A DNA stretch of 64,000 nucleotides from positions 1-64,000 of the forward strand of contig VGMT01000001.1 in assembly GCA_016866335.1 (NCBI GenBank), in the 5' to 3' direction. The notes below the pieces were generated by a model, which saw only the letters and a list, made by a program, of their open reading frames with translations, was not told the DNA's origin and ran no database searches. Positions 8,983-19,918 of this stretch are shown here, piece after piece; position 1 is the first letter of the stretch; every line of letters begins with the position of its first letter. The position numbers and the translations under genes are program-made. The DNA comes from Bacteroidota bacterium (lineage in GTDB: Bacteria > Bacteroidota > Bacteroidia > CAIKAF01).

Positions 8983-9614
8983 TCTAGTAAATCGTTTTGA
9001 AGTGGAACATGCCAAACCCATTTTTCTTCGAAATAGGGCTCTTTGAACCATTGGCTTACAGGGCTTGAGGTGGGTTGCCGCCTAAACCCTGAGAATGCCG
9101 CCGAGCCTATGTCGGGGCCTTTTAAATAATACAATCCATGTTGAGCTTTGCCCTTTTTGATTAAAAGGTGTTTTGCCCGGTTGTAAAAGTCTGGCAAAGG
9201 CTCAACTGCGCGCCCGGTAATGTATTCAGCGGTTAATTTCAAGGCTTCTATTCTGCTGTTTACCACTTCAACATTGTTCAGTTCTAAGGCCTCAACAACG
9301 GCTTGAGCCACCGTTAATTTTTTTTGAATGGAATCAACCAGCACAAACGAGACTTCAGGCATGGCAATGGCCAGTGGTATTCCTGGAAAGCCGCCACCGG
9401 TGCCCAGGTCAATACAGCGTGAGCCAGATTCAAATGGATGTGCCTTATATATGGCTAAGCTGTGCAAAAAATGGTGCAATTCTATGTTGTCGATGTCTTT
9501 TCTTGAAATAACATTGATCTTTTGATTCCATTCTATGTACTGTGCCGCAGCCTGCTCGAATTGTTGGCATTGTTCTTTCGAAAATTCGGTAAAGTATGAC
9601 TTCAGGGTATTCAT
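8979..9614 (-). CDS. rsmG: 16S rRNA (guanine(527)-N7)-methyltransferase RsmG
   Basis: QKINVISRKDIDNIELHHFLHSL...CIDLGTGGGFPGIPLAIAMPEVSFVLVDSIQKK...NSRIEAL. Confidence 0.95.
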   Translation of the reverse strand: MNTLKSYFTEFSKEQCQQFEQAAAQYIEWNQKINVISRKDIDNIELHHFLHSLAIYKAHPFESGSRCIDLGTGGGFPGIPLAIAMPEVSFVLVDSIQKKLTVAQAVVEALELNNVEVVNSRIEALKLTAEYITGRAVEPLPDFYNRAKHLLIKKGKAQHGLYYLKGPDIGSAAFSGFRRQPTSSPVSQWFKEPYFEEKWVWHVPLQNDLLE

Positions 9615-9617
9615 ATA

Positions 9618-10187
9618 TTATTGTGGCCGGCTCCGGGTTAGTTTTTGCTGCAAGGCAACTCTGGCTCTGCTTAAATTTGCTTTTACTGTACCTGTTGGCC
9701 TTTTTGTTTTTTCAGCAATTTCTTCAATGCTAAGTCCTTCAAAATAAAATAGTTCCACAACTATCTTAAAGTCCGGCTTTAGGTCAGCAACCAAAGCCCG
9801 AATTTCGGCATGCTTTTGATCGCGGATTAAATTTTGTTCAGGGTTCAGGTCTTGATCTGGAATGGGAAACTCGCGAATCCTATCTGGATGCTCCAATTTG
9901 GGTTGCAAGGGTTGGGTGGGCAATGTGCGCTTGCGGCCAAAGTCGATGGCGGTATTTTTTGCAATGGTAAACAGCCAGGTAGAAAAGGTGAAATCGGGCC
10001 TGTAGTTAGGCAGATTTCGAAAGGCCTTTTCAAAAGAGAGGTTGGTTAGATCTTCAGCATCATCAAGATTTTGCACTAGGCGTATTAAAAAAACCCGAAT
10101 GGGTTCTCGGTACCTTTTCATCAATTCCGAAAATGCAGTTTGGTCGTTCAGCTTTACAGCCCTTTGAATCAATTCCATGTCGGTCAT
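9618..10187 (-). CDS. RNA polymerase sigma factor, sigma-70/ECF family
   Basis: FSELMKRYREPIRVFLIRLVQNLDDAEDLTNLSFEKAFRNLPNYRPDFTFSTWLFTIAKNTAIDFGRK...EGLSIEEIAEKTKRPTGTVKANLSRAR. Confidence 0.93.
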   Translation of the reverse strand: MTDMELIQRAVKLNDQTAFSELMKRYREPIRVFLIRLVQNLDDAEDLTNLSFEKAFRNLPNYRPDFTFSTWLFTIAKNTAIDFGRKRTLPTQPLQPKLEHPDRIREFPIPDQDLNPEQNLIRDQKHAEIRALVADLKPDFKIVVELFYFEGLSIEEIAEKTKRPTGTVKANLSRARVALQQKLTRSRPQ

Positions 10188-10264
10188 TCCTCTCTACCCT
10201 TGTATTGTTCAACTAAGGTAAACCTGAATTCCAAAACCCTTTGCACCCAAATCAATTTCATAAT

Positions 10265-11362
10265 TTAAGAATTGGAATTCCAGGTTTTACTTGTATTGGT
10301 AGGTTTTTGAAGCAAAATCAAAACTGGAACAAAAATAGCCAATAATTCGGCCATTAAATAAACCCATAGTGCCTTCGGGGTGGGTTTGCGGATTGAAGCA
10401 AAGACATAGACCCAGAGAAAGGTTGAAAACAGCTGAATACTCCAGCCTGCCAAAACCAAACCCATTGCAATTTTAGAGTGGAAAAATGGGAGGACAATTA
10501 ATCCTAAGGTGTTTGCCCCAAGCAAAAGCCAGCGTAACACAAAAACAGCTTTTATAGGGAAAGGATAATGGGGAGCTGTTTTCCAATGCCTTTGTTTTTG
10601 AAGCGCCCAATCTTGAAATGTGGCAGGAGCATCCGACAAGGTGCTGGGTTTATATCCAAACCGTTTGTTTTGACACCGGCTAACTAAAAAAGGCAAGCCA
10701 AGGTCATCGTCTCCTCCGGCGGTGCCAAATTTTTTGGAATAGCGAAGGGCGGCCAACCCTGTTTCTTTGGGGTAGGCCATATTCCGTCCAACGGCGGTTG
10801 TAAAGCCAATCCAAGGTAATCCTGAAAAATTCATCCTAGCCAAGCGGTCGGCCTCGGCCATGGCTACATTTGAAGCCAAGCTGTTGCTTGAGATCAACAA
10901 TCCATTCCCTACAAAAAGGGCAGGCTCAGCACCCAAAATGTCCATGAGTTCCTGAAGAAAGGTTGGGGAATCAGGCCTGCAATCGGCATCGGTTACAAAA
11001 ACCTGCTGGAATTTTGCCTGACTTAATCCCAAGGCTAGCGCATCGCGCTTCCCTGGACTGGATTTTGAATCGATGGACAATACCCGAACCCGCCCCTCTT
11101 GACAGGCCAATGAATTCAAAAAGGCAAGGCTGGCATCGGTTGAGGCATCGTCGATCAAAACAAACTCGACCGGTTGTGTGGTTTTGCAGGCCAACCATAA
11201 ATCAAGATTTCGTTTCCAATCAAATTCGGCATTCCGGCCGCAAACAACCACCGATAAACCTGGGCAGGTTCCATGCCCAACTTTTGGTCGAAAGAAAAAT
11301 AGGGCACCTTGCACCAAAACCTGAACAAATCCAGCCAAACCAAGCAGGTATTCCAATATCAT
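10265..11362 (-). CDS. Glycosyltransferase family 2 membrane protein
   Basis: LSVVVCGRNAEF...VEFVLIDDASTD...VFVTDADCRPDS plus C-terminal TM segments. Confidence 0.88.
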   Translation of the reverse strand: MILEYLLGLAGFVQVLVQGALFFFRPKVGHGTCPGLSVVVCGRNAEFDWKRNLDLWLACKTTQPVEFVLIDDASTDASLAFLNSLACQEGRVRVLSIDSKSSPGKRDALALGLSQAKFQQVFVTDADCRPDSPTFLQELMDILGAEPALFVGNGLLISSNSLASNVAMAEADRLARMNFSGLPWIGFTTAVGRNMAYPKETGLAALRYSKKFGTAGGDDDLGLPFLVSRCQNKRFGYKPSTLSDAPATFQDWALQKQRHWKTAPHYPFPIKAVFVLRWLLLGANTLGLIVLPFFHSKIAMGLVLAGWSIQLFSTFLWVYVFASIRKPTPKALWVYLMAELLAIFVPVLILLQKPTNTSKTWNSNS

Positions 11363-11403
11363 TCCACAAATATTAACGAAAAATACGGACTTTTGCCTCC
11401 ACG

Positions 11404-12540
11404 ATGCATGTTTTTATAATAGAAAAGAAGGCCGAGGGGTCTCAGGCAAGGGCTGGCGTTTTATCGACGGGACATGGAGAAATCCCAACTCCAATTTTTA
11501 TGCCTGTGGGTACCTTAGGTACGGTTAAGGCCATTCACCAACGGGAATTGAAAGCCGATATAGATGCCAAAATTATTTTAGGAAACACCTACCATTTGTA
11601 TTTAAGACCTGGCACGGAAATTTTAAATGCAGCTGGGGGACTTCATTCTTTTATGAATTGGGATCGACCAATTCTTACAGATTCAGGAGGTTATCAGTTG
11701 TTCTCCCTAACCAATATGCGTAAAATCAGCGAACAGGGAGCTGTTTTCCAATCGCATATTGATGGCTCAAAACATACCTTCAGTCCAGAGTCTGTCATTG
11801 ATATTCAACGGAAAATTGGGGGAGACATTATTATGGCCTTCGATGAATGTCCCCCTTATCCTGCCTCGCACGATTACGTAAAAAAAAGCCTTGAATTGAC
11901 TCAGCGCTGGTTGGTTCGTTGCAGGCAGCAAATGGATTCAACCGAGCCGTTGTACGGACATCATCAAGCTCTTTTTCCTATTGTTCAAGGGGGAGTTTAT
12001 TCAGATTTACGGAAGCAAAGCGCCGCTTTTATTGCCGATTTGCCAAATGTAGAGGGGGTTGCAATTGGAGGTTTATCGGTGGGAGAGCCGGCAGAAATGA
12101 TGTATGAGCAGATTGAACATGTTTGCCCCTTGCTGCCAGAAAACAAACCGAGGTATTTAATGGGAGTGGGAACACCTGAAAATCTTTTGGAAGGGATTGA
12201 GAGGGGAATAGACATGTTTGATTGTGTTATGCCTGCCCGAAATGGCCGAAATGGAATGCTTTTTACCTGGAAAGGAATTTTCAATATGAAAAACAAAAAA
12301 TGGGAAAAAGATTTCAGCCCCATTGATGAGACGAGTTCTCTGTTCTCTGATCAGGAGTACAGCAAAGCCTATTTACGGCATTTATTTACGGTGAATGAAC
12401 GTCTGGCCGCTCAAATTGCTACCTTACACAATCTTCATTTTTATTTAGACCTAATGAAGCAAGCTCGTTTGGAAATTTTGGCTGGCACTTTCGCTCAATG
12501 GAAAAAGACCATGCTTCCCATACTGAATTTTAGAAACTAA
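11404..12540 (+). CDS. tgt: tRNA guanosine(34) transglycosylase
   Basis: TPIFMPVGTLGTVKAIHQREL...ILGNTYHLYLRPG...WDRPILTDSGGYQLFSL...VGTPENLLEGIERGIDMFDCVMPARNGRNGMLFT. Confidence 0.97.
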   Translation: MHVFIIEKKAEGSQARAGVLSTGHGEIPTPIFMPVGTLGTVKAIHQRELKADIDAKIILGNTYHLYLRPGTEILNAAGGLHSFMNWDRPILTDSGGYQLFSLTNMRKISEQGAVFQSHIDGSKHTFSPESVIDIQRKIGGDIIMAFDECPPYPASHDYVKKSLELTQRWLVRCRQQMDSTEPLYGHHQALFPIVQGGVYSDLRKQSAAFIADLPNVEGVAIGGLSVGEPAEMMYEQIEHVCPLLPENKPRYLMGVGTPENLLEGIERGIDMFDCVMPARNGRNGMLFTWKGIFNMKNKKWEKDFSPIDETSSLFSDQEYSKAYLRHLFTVNERLAAQIATLHNLHFYLDLMKQARLEILAGTFAQWKKTMLPILNFRN

Positions 12541-12545
12541 GCGTT

Positions 12546-13643
12546 TTGGGGGTTTTCGGCAAAATAGACAGGTACATTATTCGGCAGTTTTTGCAGACCT
12601 TCTTCGTGGCCATTCTTTTGATTTTATCTATAACCGTAGTTTTCGACTTTAGCGAAAAGTTAGATGGATTTATGGGAAAATACGGTTCTGTACCCACCAC
12701 TTTCGACATCGTTTGGAAGTATTACGCCAACTTCATTCCTTTTTTCGGCAATTTGTTTAGTCCTCTATTTGTCTTTATTTCTGTTATCTACTTTACCTCC
12801 AGAATGGCTTACCGCATGGAAATCATTGCCATTCTTAACTCTGGCTGGAGTTATTGGCGCTTGCTTTTTCCATTTATGTTAGCGGCTACTGTTGTTGCAA
12901 GCCTTAGCTATGCTCTAACCAATTTTGTTATTCCCCAAGCAAATAAAGAAAGGTTGGCCTTTGAATCTACTTACTTTCGTAAAGGAGTAGGGGCAAGTCC
13001 CAATTTTCACCTTCAGCTTAGCCCTGGAGAGTTCGTTTTCACCGATATGTATACCGATCACCGAAAATCAGCAGGTCGATTTACTTATGAACGCATAGAC
13101 AGCAATTTTAACCTCAAATACAAGGTGCTTTCAAAAGAAGGATTTTACGACAGCTTAACTGGTGCATGGCGTTTTTATTTAGGAGTATCTAGGCGCTGGC
13201 ATGACAATGGAACGGTGGAGACCCGTGAGTTTGAAAACTGGGACACCATTTTACCCATTACACCCAAAATGCTGCAACGCGACATTAAAATTGTCGAGGC
13301 TTTAGGTAACAAGGAACTTGACGAATTTATTGAACAACAAACCCTGAGCGGCTCCATTTATCTGCCCTTCTACCTCATTGAAAAGCACGGACGCCAAGCC
13401 AATCCTATTTCGGCCCTCATTTTAACTTTTATCGCTTTTCCTATAAGTTCACGAAAGGCTAGGGGAGGTATTGGAATTCAATTGGCGGCGGGCGTTACCC
13501 TTGCTTTCGCCTACATTTTCCTTCAAAAAATGACCGTGAGCTTTGCATTGAATGGAGTTATGTCTCCTTGGCTTGGAGTTTGGTTGCCAAATTTCATCTA
13601 TATAGGCATAGGATTTATTTTGGCTAAATTTGCCCAACGTTAA
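12546..13643 (+). CDS. LptF/LptG family permease
   Basis: [35 protein letters not shown]...; six-TM permease directly downstream of tgt. Confidence 0.9.
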   Translation: MGVFGKIDRYIIRQFLQTFFVAILLILSITVVFDFSEKLDGFMGKYGSVPTTFDIVWKYYANFIPFFGNLFSPLFVFISVIYFTSRMAYRMEIIAILNSGWSYWRLLFPFMLAATVVASLSYALTNFVIPQANKERLAFESTYFRKGVGASPNFHLQLSPGEFVFTDMYTDHRKSAGRFTYERIDSNFNLKYKVLSKEGFYDSLTGAWRFYLGVSRRWHDNGTVETREFENWDTILPITPKMLQRDIKIVEALGNKELDEFIEQQTLSGSIYLPFYLIEKHGRQANPISALILTFIAFPISSRKARGGIGIQLAAGVTLAFAYIFLQKMTVSFALNGVMSPWLGVWLPNFIYIGIGFILAKFAQR

Positions 13644-13654
13644 TTGCGTTTTTT

Positions 13655-14608
13655 ATGAATTACTTAGATTTTGAAGGGCCCATTCAACAATTGGAAGATG
13701 AATTAACCCGTCTTCGAGAAACGGCTCTATCTACTTCGACCGACCTAAATCCGGCCATTGCTGAATTGGAAGAACAAATTCGTGAAAAAACGAAGGAGAT
13801 TTTTAAATCGCTGACTCCCTGGCAACGGGTTCAACTTAGCCGACATCCTGACCGCCCATACACCTTGGCCTACATACAAGCCATATCGAATGGAACATTT
13901 CAAGAATTGCACGGAGACCGAAATGTTAAGGACGACAAAGCCATGATTGGAGGTTTTGGCAATTTGGGAAATTACAATTGCATGTTTATCGGTCAGCAAA
14001 AAGGAATCAATACCAAAATGCGCCAATACCGCAATTTTGGCATGGCCAATCCCGAAGGGTACCGAAAAGCGTTAAGGTTAATGAAAATGGCCGAAAAATT
14101 CGGACTGCCCATTGTTTGCCTCATCGATACTCCCGGAGCCTTCCCAGGCCTTGAGGCCGAAGAACGTGGTCAAGGCGAAGCCATTGCCCGAAACCTGATC
14201 GAAATGTTCCAATTAACTGTCCCTGTTATTTGCATTGTAATTGGCGAAGGCGCCTCAGGAGGCGCCTTAGGTATTGGTATCGGGGATAGGGTGTATATGC
14301 TTGAAAATACTTGGTATTCCGTGATTTCACCCGAATCATGCTCTTCCATCCTTTGGAGAACTTGGGACAACAAAGAACAGGCCGCATCGGCCCTTAAATT
14401 AACGGCCGAAGATATGCTTGGCCTTAAATTGATAGATGGTATTATTCAAGAGCCCTTGGGTGGAGCCCACCGTGACCAACAAGGAGCTTTTGACCAAGTC
14501 AAAAAGACCATTTTGGAACAGCTCCCCAAGTTGCTTAAAATGAATCCGGAAAAGCGCATTAAGGAGCGAATTCAAAAGTTTGAATCCATGGGGGTGTTCA
14601 ATGAATGA
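13655..14608 (+). CDS. accA: Acetyl-CoA carboxylase carboxyltransferase subunit alpha
   Basis: [18 protein letters not shown]...ELHGDR...[49 protein letters not shown]...[31 protein letters not shown]. Confidence 0.97.
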   Translation: MNYLDFEGPIQQLEDELTRLRETALSTSTDLNPAIAELEEQIREKTKEIFKSLTPWQRVQLSRHPDRPYTLAYIQAISNGTFQELHGDRNVKDDKAMIGGFGNLGNYNCMFIGQQKGINTKMRQYRNFGMANPEGYRKALRLMKMAEKFGLPIVCLIDTPGAFPGLEAEERGQGEAIARNLIEMFQLTVPVICIVIGEGASGGALGIGIGDRVYMLENTWYSVISPESCSSILWRTWDNKEQAASALKLTAEDMLGLKLIDGIIQEPLGGAHRDQQGAFDQVKKTILEQLPKLLKMNPEKRIKERIQKFESMGVFNE

Positions 14609-15494
14609 TTTCTTAAGCATTATTCCTGGGGAAGTCCCGGTTGCTGAACTTCACGGGCATCTGCTCTCGGGAGTTTCACCTAGGCCCATAGCTTTTGTCT
14701 CTTCCATTGATTCCAAAGGCCAGGTCAACCTTAGTCCCTACAGTTTTTTTAATGTTTTTGGAGCCAATCCTCCTATTGCAATTTTTTCTCCTGCCCGAAG
14801 GGTACGCGACAATACCATTAAGCACACCCTTGAAAACGCCGTTGAAACCCGCGAGGTGGTGATCAATATTGTTGATTTCTCTATGGTTCAGCAGGTTTCT
14901 CTTTCCAGTGTGGAATACCCCAAAGGAGTCAATGAATTTATAAAAGCCGGATTCACCATGCTTCCCTCCGATTTGGTAAGCCCACCAAGGGTCGCTGAAT
15001 CCCCATTTCAGCTCGAAGCCAAAGTGATAAATGTAATTGAAACGGGTCAAGAGGGCGGTGCAGGTAATTTGGTCGTTTGCCAAATTCTAAAGATACATTT
15101 GGCCAAGCGAATTTTAGATGAAAACAACAGGATTAATCCATTTAAACTGGATGCTGTAGCGCGCGCAGGAGGAAACTGGTATGTTCGGGCTCAAGGCGAT
15201 GCCTTATTTGAAGTGCCAAAACCTGCCGGACCCCAAGGAATTGGAATTGATGCTCTTCCTGCTTTTATCCGAAACCATTCCGTATTAACAGGAAATCACC
15301 TTGGAAAACTTGGAAACCTAGAACGTTTGCCTACGCTTGAACAAGCATTTGAGTTGGCCAAAACCCCAACCTATGTTCGTTTAATTCAAGAAAAATCCCA
15401 GCTAAGTCCCCTTGAAATTGTTTTAGATTTACTAGACAAAAACGCCATTCAAGAAGCCCTCGTTTTTTTGCTTACAAATCAAAACGACCTTTAA
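14601..15494 (+). CDS. Flavin reductase-like (DIM6/NTAB) family protein
   Basis: [47 protein letters not shown]; start taken as MNDFLSI. Confidence 0.9.
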   Translation: MNDFLSIIPGEVPVAELHGHLLSGVSPRPIAFVSSIDSKGQVNLSPYSFFNVFGANPPIAIFSPARRVRDNTIKHTLENAVETREVVINIVDFSMVQQVSLSSVEYPKGVNEFIKAGFTMLPSDLVSPPRVAESPFQLEAKVINVIETGQEGGAGNLVVCQILKIHLAKRILDENNRINPFKLDAVARAGGNWYVRAQGDALFEVPKPAGPQGIGIDALPAFIRNHSVLTGNHLGKLGNLERLPTLEQAFELAKTPTYVRLIQEKSQLSPLEIVLDLLDKNAIQEALVFLLTNQNDL

Positions 15495-15830
15495 ATGAGA
15501 ATGTATAACGTTACCGTGCATGTCGAAGCCAGCATCGAAACTACTTGGCTAGATTACATGATGAATCGGCACATTCCAGATGTGATGAATACGGGCTGCT
15601 TTATTGAAGCACGCATCAGTAAGTTGGAATCGGACGAAGACCGCGGCGGACTAACCTTTTCCATTCAATACGGCGCCGAATCCAAAGAAAAATTAAGAGA
15701 ATACCAGCAAAATTTTGCACCCACCTTACAAGCTGAGCATCTTCAAAAGTTTGGTCAAAAATGCCTTGCCTTTCGAACAGAAATGGATGTGCTAGCTAAA
15801 TTTGTATCAAATTCAAATGAACATGACTGA
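15495..15830 (+). CDS. DUF4286 family protein
   Basis: MYNVTVHVEASIETTWLDYMMNRHIPDVMNTGCFIEARISKL...; compact Bacteroidota family. Confidence 0.82.
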   Translation: MRMYNVTVHVEASIETTWLDYMMNRHIPDVMNTGCFIEARISKLESDEDRGGLTFSIQYGAESKEKLREYQQNFAPTLQAEHLQKFGQKCLAFRTEMDVLAKFVSNSNEHD

Positions 15831-16314
15831 AGCTCAAACTTGGGTTTTTATGCTACAGAAAACCAGGGAACAAACCCTTGGTTACCTGGATAAACTTTCT
15901 GGAGAAAATCTCCACCGCTCCTATCACCTTGAAGGGAGCACCATGAACAGCGTTTTTTGGATAGCGGCTCATTTGGCCGTTTCGGCTAATTTTCTTTTGC
16001 TGCACGCTACCGGTTCTGAACGTTTAAAACTTCCATGGGCACGGGCCTATGGTTTGGGGGGAAATGGCCTCCCAGAATCAGAGGCTCCACCAATTTCTGA
16101 GGTCATGGAAGCCTTAAACGAAATTCAAATCAGAGCGGAAAAATTCCTAAGCCCTTTGACGGAATTGGATTTGTCTCAGCCAACAGCAACCGGAACCAAC
16201 TTTGGAGGAGAAGATTCCATTCGAGCCATCATTGCCCACCACATTCGTCACGAAAATGCCCACGCAGGTCAATTGGGCCTCATCTGCAAAGCTTTAGGAA
16301 AGCCAACCATTTAA
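15817..16314 (+). CDS. DinB-like family protein
   Basis: About 165 aa; MLQKTREQTLGYLDKLS...NSVFWIAAHLAVSANFLL...IRAIIAHHIRHENAHAGQLGLICKALG. Confidence 0.8.
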   Translation: MNMTEAQTWVFMLQKTREQTLGYLDKLSGENLHRSYHLEGSTMNSVFWIAAHLAVSANFLLLHATGSERLKLPWARAYGLGGNGLPESEAPPISEVMEALNEIQIRAEKFLSPLTELDLSQPTATGTNFGGEDSIRAIIAHHIRHENAHAGQLGLICKALGKPTI

Positions 16315-16316
16315 GT

Positions 16317-16973
16317 ATGCAAAATACCTCTGTTATTCGCATTTTCATAGCCGACAGCCATTTTTTGGTACGGCAAGGCTTAAAGACAATTTTTTCTGCA
16401 CAAAAGGGGTTTGAGGTGGTTGCAGAGTCGGAGGATTTAGCCAATTCCCTAGAACTTGTAGAAGAAACCCAAGCGGACGTTGTGGTAGTTGGGCTAAATA
16501 TTCAAGGGGTTTCGGTGGTAGAAACCATTGAAGATTTAAGGCAAAGACATCCATTTAAAAAGATACTGGTTTTAGATACCAATGAAGATGCCAATGAAAT
16601 TATCAGGCTTTTAAGCATGGGAGTTCATGGATACATATTGAAGCAATGCGATCACCAAGAAATTATTGACGCGGTAACTACCATAATGCAGGGGAAGAAT
16701 TTTTTCTGTTCCAACGTTCTAAAGCTTAATAAAACCCCAGTTAAATCATTGTCTCAGGTTGATTCAGAAAGTGCCATTCGGCTTTCTAGCCGTGAGATTG
16801 AAATTCTTGAACTTATTTCGCAAGGTCTTACAAACAATGAAATTGCCGATAAGACGTATATTTCAGCCCACACGGTTGCTTCGCATCGAAAAAGCCTGAT
16901 GAAAAAATTCGGGGCACGCAACAATGTGGATTTGGTCATTTCGGCCATAAAGGAAAATTTCATTGCGTTTTAG
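16317..16973 (+). CDS. Response regulator transcription factor, LuxR/NarL family
   Basis: IRIFIADSHFLVRQGLKTIFS... and SSREIEILELISQGLTNNEIADKTYISAHTVASHRKSLMKKFGARN HTH. Confidence 0.93.
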   Translation: MQNTSVIRIFIADSHFLVRQGLKTIFSAQKGFEVVAESEDLANSLELVEETQADVVVVGLNIQGVSVVETIEDLRQRHPFKKILVLDTNEDANEIIRLLSMGVHGYILKQCDHQEIIDAVTTIMQGKNFFCSNVLKLNKTPVKSLSQVDSESAIRLSSREIEILELISQGLTNNEIADKTYISAHTVASHRKSLMKKFGARNNVDLVISAIKENFIAF

Positions 16974-16992
16974 TCTTCTTTTTTAATTTTTT

Positions 16993-17132
16993 GGGCGGCA
17001 GCCGGGCTTTCACCGGTAGTCCTCAGCAAAAGGGGCTGGGGCAGCGGTCTTGCGTTGGCTCCCAAGGTCGCCTCCGCGCCACGCGCCCCAGGCCCTTTCG
17101 CTATGCGGGCTACCGCGTTCAATCCCTGCCGC
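16993..17132 (-). repeat. Dispersed structured intergenic repeat, copy 3 (orientation A on - strand)
   Basis: Reverse complement GCGGCAGGGATTGAACGCGGTAGCCC...GGAGGCGACCTTGGGAGCCAACGC...GGACTACCGGTGAAAGCCCGGCTGCCGCCC. Confidence 0.92.
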
Positions 17133-17251
17133 TTTCAAAACCATAATGCGTCGTGTGGCTGTTTTCAGGGCCATTCATCTCCTGTAGGTTTTGCCATAAT
17201 GTCAGCCCTCACCAGGGAGCCCAAAACGCCAACAACGACTTTTAGAGCCGC

Positions 17252-17274
17252 ATCCTACTTTGAAAAAGTAGGAT
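17252..17274. other. Perfect 10-bp-arm hairpin
   Basis: ATCCTACTTT-GAA-AAAGTAGGAT. Confidence 0.6.
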
Positions 17275-17341
17275 AGACTCCTGTGGACAAGTCCTTTTTT
17301 CCAGCCATCGATGTTTCATTGTTTGCTTTAGGATTCTTTAG

Positions 17342-17515
17342 GCCATTAACCTTATTCATTCTCGTCTAAACCAAACCGAACTCACCGTCCTAATTCGAAA
17401 AAGGGTGCGCTGCCACATCACCCATCTCAAACCCGATATTCCCGCTTTCCATTTCATCAAAGTTACCTTTGAATCAAAAGAAAGCACCTTTGAGATCCCC
17501 AGGGTGGATTATTAA
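17342..17515 (+). pseudogene. Possible C-terminal coding remnant without start codon
   Basis: Open frame AINLIHSRLNQTELTVLIRKRVRCHITHLKPDIPAFHFIKVTFESKESTFEIPRVDY* preceded directly by a stop codon; protein-like composition, no recognised family. Confidence 0.25.
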
Positions 17516-17576
17516 AACACCTGCCGGCGTTTCTTTAATTCACCATCTAACTTCACTCTAAAAAGCCCGAAGTATT

Positions 17577-17602
17577 CTTCGCCACCCCAATACGTGGCGA
17601 AG
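17577..17602. other. Perfect 9-bp-arm hairpin
   Basis: CTTCGCCAC-CCCAATAC-GTGGCGAAG followed at a distance by a T-run. Confidence 0.55.
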
Positions 17603-17936
17603 CTTAATTCATCAATTTTTTACACGTGCTCTGCGAAGTTACAGGAACAATTCTGGTTTGTCAAGGTCCATTTACATTTTTTTTGAAATTTGTATCAAAC
17701 GTCAATACAATGCCTTTTAGATGACGGAATGAAGCGCTGTTAAATATGGCAATGGGTTGCAAATTGCCCTTGAAATCTGGCGTATCTACGGGACAGGTGT
17801 CATTATGTCAGTATAATTAGAGTCAATTCAGACAAAAATGATACGAAAAGAAAGAGATTGCGTCAATTTATGTATGCTCTGGCCTATGGAATGATTTTGG
17901 TAAGAGAAATGGAAATTTTCATTAAAAAAAACACTT

Positions 17937-19829
17937 ATGGGAAAGATTATTGGAATCGACCTTGGCACAACAAATTCTTGTGTTGCCGTTATGGAAGGAA
18001 ATCAACCCGTCGTAATACCCAATAGCGAAGGGAAACGTACGACACCCTCGATTGTTGCCTTTTTAGATAACGGTGAGCGAAAGGTAGGAGATGCCGCGAA
18101 GCGGCAAGCGATTACCAACCCTGAACGAACCATTTATTCTATAAAGCGCTTTATAGGTAGCCGTTTTGCGGAGGTAAGTGCCGAGTTTTCACGCGTACCC
18201 TACAAAATGGTGAAGGGAGATAATGACACGCCAAGGGTATCCATTGGCGATAGAAATTACACTCCCCAAGAAATTTCGGCCATGATTCTTCAAAAAATGA
18301 AGCAAACGGCAGAAGATTATTTAGGTACTACAGTAACAGAAGCTGTTATTACTGTTCCAGCCTATTTTAATGATGCCCAAAGGCAAGCCACGAAAGAGGC
18401 TGGTGAAATTGCAGGCCTTACCGTTAAGAGAATCATTAATGAGCCTACGGCAGCAGCTTTGGCCTATGGCCTCGACAAGCAAAACAAGGACATGAAAGTT
18501 GTTGTTTTTGATTGCGGCGGTGGTACTCATGACGTTTCAATTTTAGAACTTGGCGATGGGGTTTTTGAGGTTAAATCAACCGACGGAGATACCCACCTTG
18601 GGGGAGACGATTTTGATCAAAAGATCATTGATTGGTTGGCAGATGAATTCAAATCAGATGAGGGCATCGATTTACGAAAAGACCCAATGGCACTTCAGCG
18701 CTTAAAAGAAGCAGCTGAAAAGGCAAAAATTGAACTTTCCAGTTCCACCGAAACAGAAATCAATCTTCCTTACATCATGCCTGTTGATGGAGTTCCTAAA
18801 CACTTGGTAAGGAAACTAACTCGTGCCAAATTCGAGCAATTGGCCGACGATTTAATTCGCAGGACCATTGAACCTTGCAAGTCGGCCTTGAAAAATGCCA
18901 ACATGTCGGCCTCAGATATCGATGAAATTATTTTGGTGGGAGGGTCAACCCGAATTCCAGCGATTCAAGCTGCTGTTGAAAACTTCTTCGGAAAGTCTCC
19001 TAGCAAAGGGGTTAATCCAGATGAGGTGGTAGCTATTGGCGCAGGAATACAAGGTGGTGTGCTTTCAGGTGATGTTAAAGATGTACTTCTTTTGGATGTA
19101 ACCCCTTTAAGTCTTGGTATTGAAACCATGGGTGGAGTTATGACTCGCCTCATTGAGTCTAATACCACCATTCCATCTAGAAAATCTGAGGTTTTCTCAA
19201 CCGCAAGCGACAATCAGCCTTCTGTTGAAATACATGTGCTTCAAGGGGAACGCCCAATGGCCAACCAAAACAAAACCATAGGACGCTTTGTATTAGCAGA
19301 CATTCCACCTTCACCTCGAGGAATTCCTCAAATTGAGGTAACCTTTGATATTGATGCCAATGGCATTCTTCAGGTATCGGCCAAAGATAAAGCAACCGGT
19401 AAAGAACAATCCATTCGTATTGAAGCTTCCAGCGGTTTGTCAGATGAGGAAATTGCAAAAATGAAAGCCGAAGCGGAAGCCAATGCAGACGCTGATAAAA
19501 AGGCTAAGGAGCGGGCTGAGAAGCTCAATGCCGCCGATGGTCTTATTTTTCAGGTTGAAAAGTTTATGCGAGAAAGCGGGGACAAAGTACCTGAAGATAA
19601 AAAGTCGGGAATAAATGAGGCACTTGAAAGCCTTAAAACAGCCCACAAATCAGAGGACCTGGCCTCCATTGATACGGCCATGGAAAACTTGAATAAGGTT
19701 TTCGGGGAAGTAGCATCTGCCATGTATGCAAATGAAAATGCAGGAAGTGCAGGAAATCCAGGTTCAGATTCATCTGGAAAAGATGGAACCGATGATGTAA
19801 CAGATGTTGACTTCGAGGAGGTCAAGTAA
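17937..19829 (+). CDS. dnaK: Molecular chaperone DnaK
   Basis: [42 protein letters not shown]...; ends [11 protein letters not shown]. Confidence 0.98.
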   Translation: MGKIIGIDLGTTNSCVAVMEGNQPVVIPNSEGKRTTPSIVAFLDNGERKVGDAAKRQAITNPERTIYSIKRFIGSRFAEVSAEFSRVPYKMVKGDNDTPRVSIGDRNYTPQEISAMILQKMKQTAEDYLGTTVTEAVITVPAYFNDAQRQATKEAGEIAGLTVKRIINEPTAAALAYGLDKQNKDMKVVVFDCGGGTHDVSILELGDGVFEVKSTDGDTHLGGDDFDQKIIDWLADEFKSDEGIDLRKDPMALQRLKEAAEKAKIELSSSTETEINLPYIMPVDGVPKHLVRKLTRAKFEQLADDLIRRTIEPCKSALKNANMSASDIDEIILVGGSTRIPAIQAAVENFFGKSPSKGVNPDEVVAIGAGIQGGVLSGDVKDVLLLDVTPLSLGIETMGGVMTRLIESNTTIPSRKSEVFSTASDNQPSVEIHVLQGERPMANQNKTIGRFVLADIPPSPRGIPQIEVTFDIDANGILQVSAKDKATGKEQSIRIEASSGLSDEEIAKMKAEAEANADADKKAKERAEKLNAADGLIFQVEKFMRESGDKVPEDKKSGINEALESLKTAHKSEDLASIDTAMENLNKVFGEVASAMYANENAGSAGNPGSDSSGKDGTDDVTDVDFEEVK

Positions 19830-19846
19830 GAATTGTCAGTTGAATC

Positions 19847-19870
19847 AAGGGGGCTTAGGCCCCCTTTTTT
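19847..19870 (+). terminator. Rho-independent terminator of dnaK
   Basis: AAGGGGG-CTTAGG-CCCCCTT followed by T-run. Confidence 0.85.
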
Positions 19871-19906
19871 ATTTTAGATTCTATTGACAAGGTTCATACT
19901 CCTGCG

Positions 19907-19914
19907 TACTTTTG
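19907..19914 (+). promoter_or_regulatory. Bacteroidota-type -7 box (TAnnTTTG) for rnhA
   Basis: TACTTTTG with TTG about 20 bp upstream, just 5' of the rnhA ATG. Confidence 0.5.
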
Positions 19915-19918
19915 AGGG

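Noticed and set aside
14247-14268. 22-bp near-palindrome AAGGCGCCTCAGGAGGCGCCTT
   Set aside because: Lies inside accA and encodes the conserved EGASGGAL oxyanion-hole segment; best explained by Gly/Ala codon composition.
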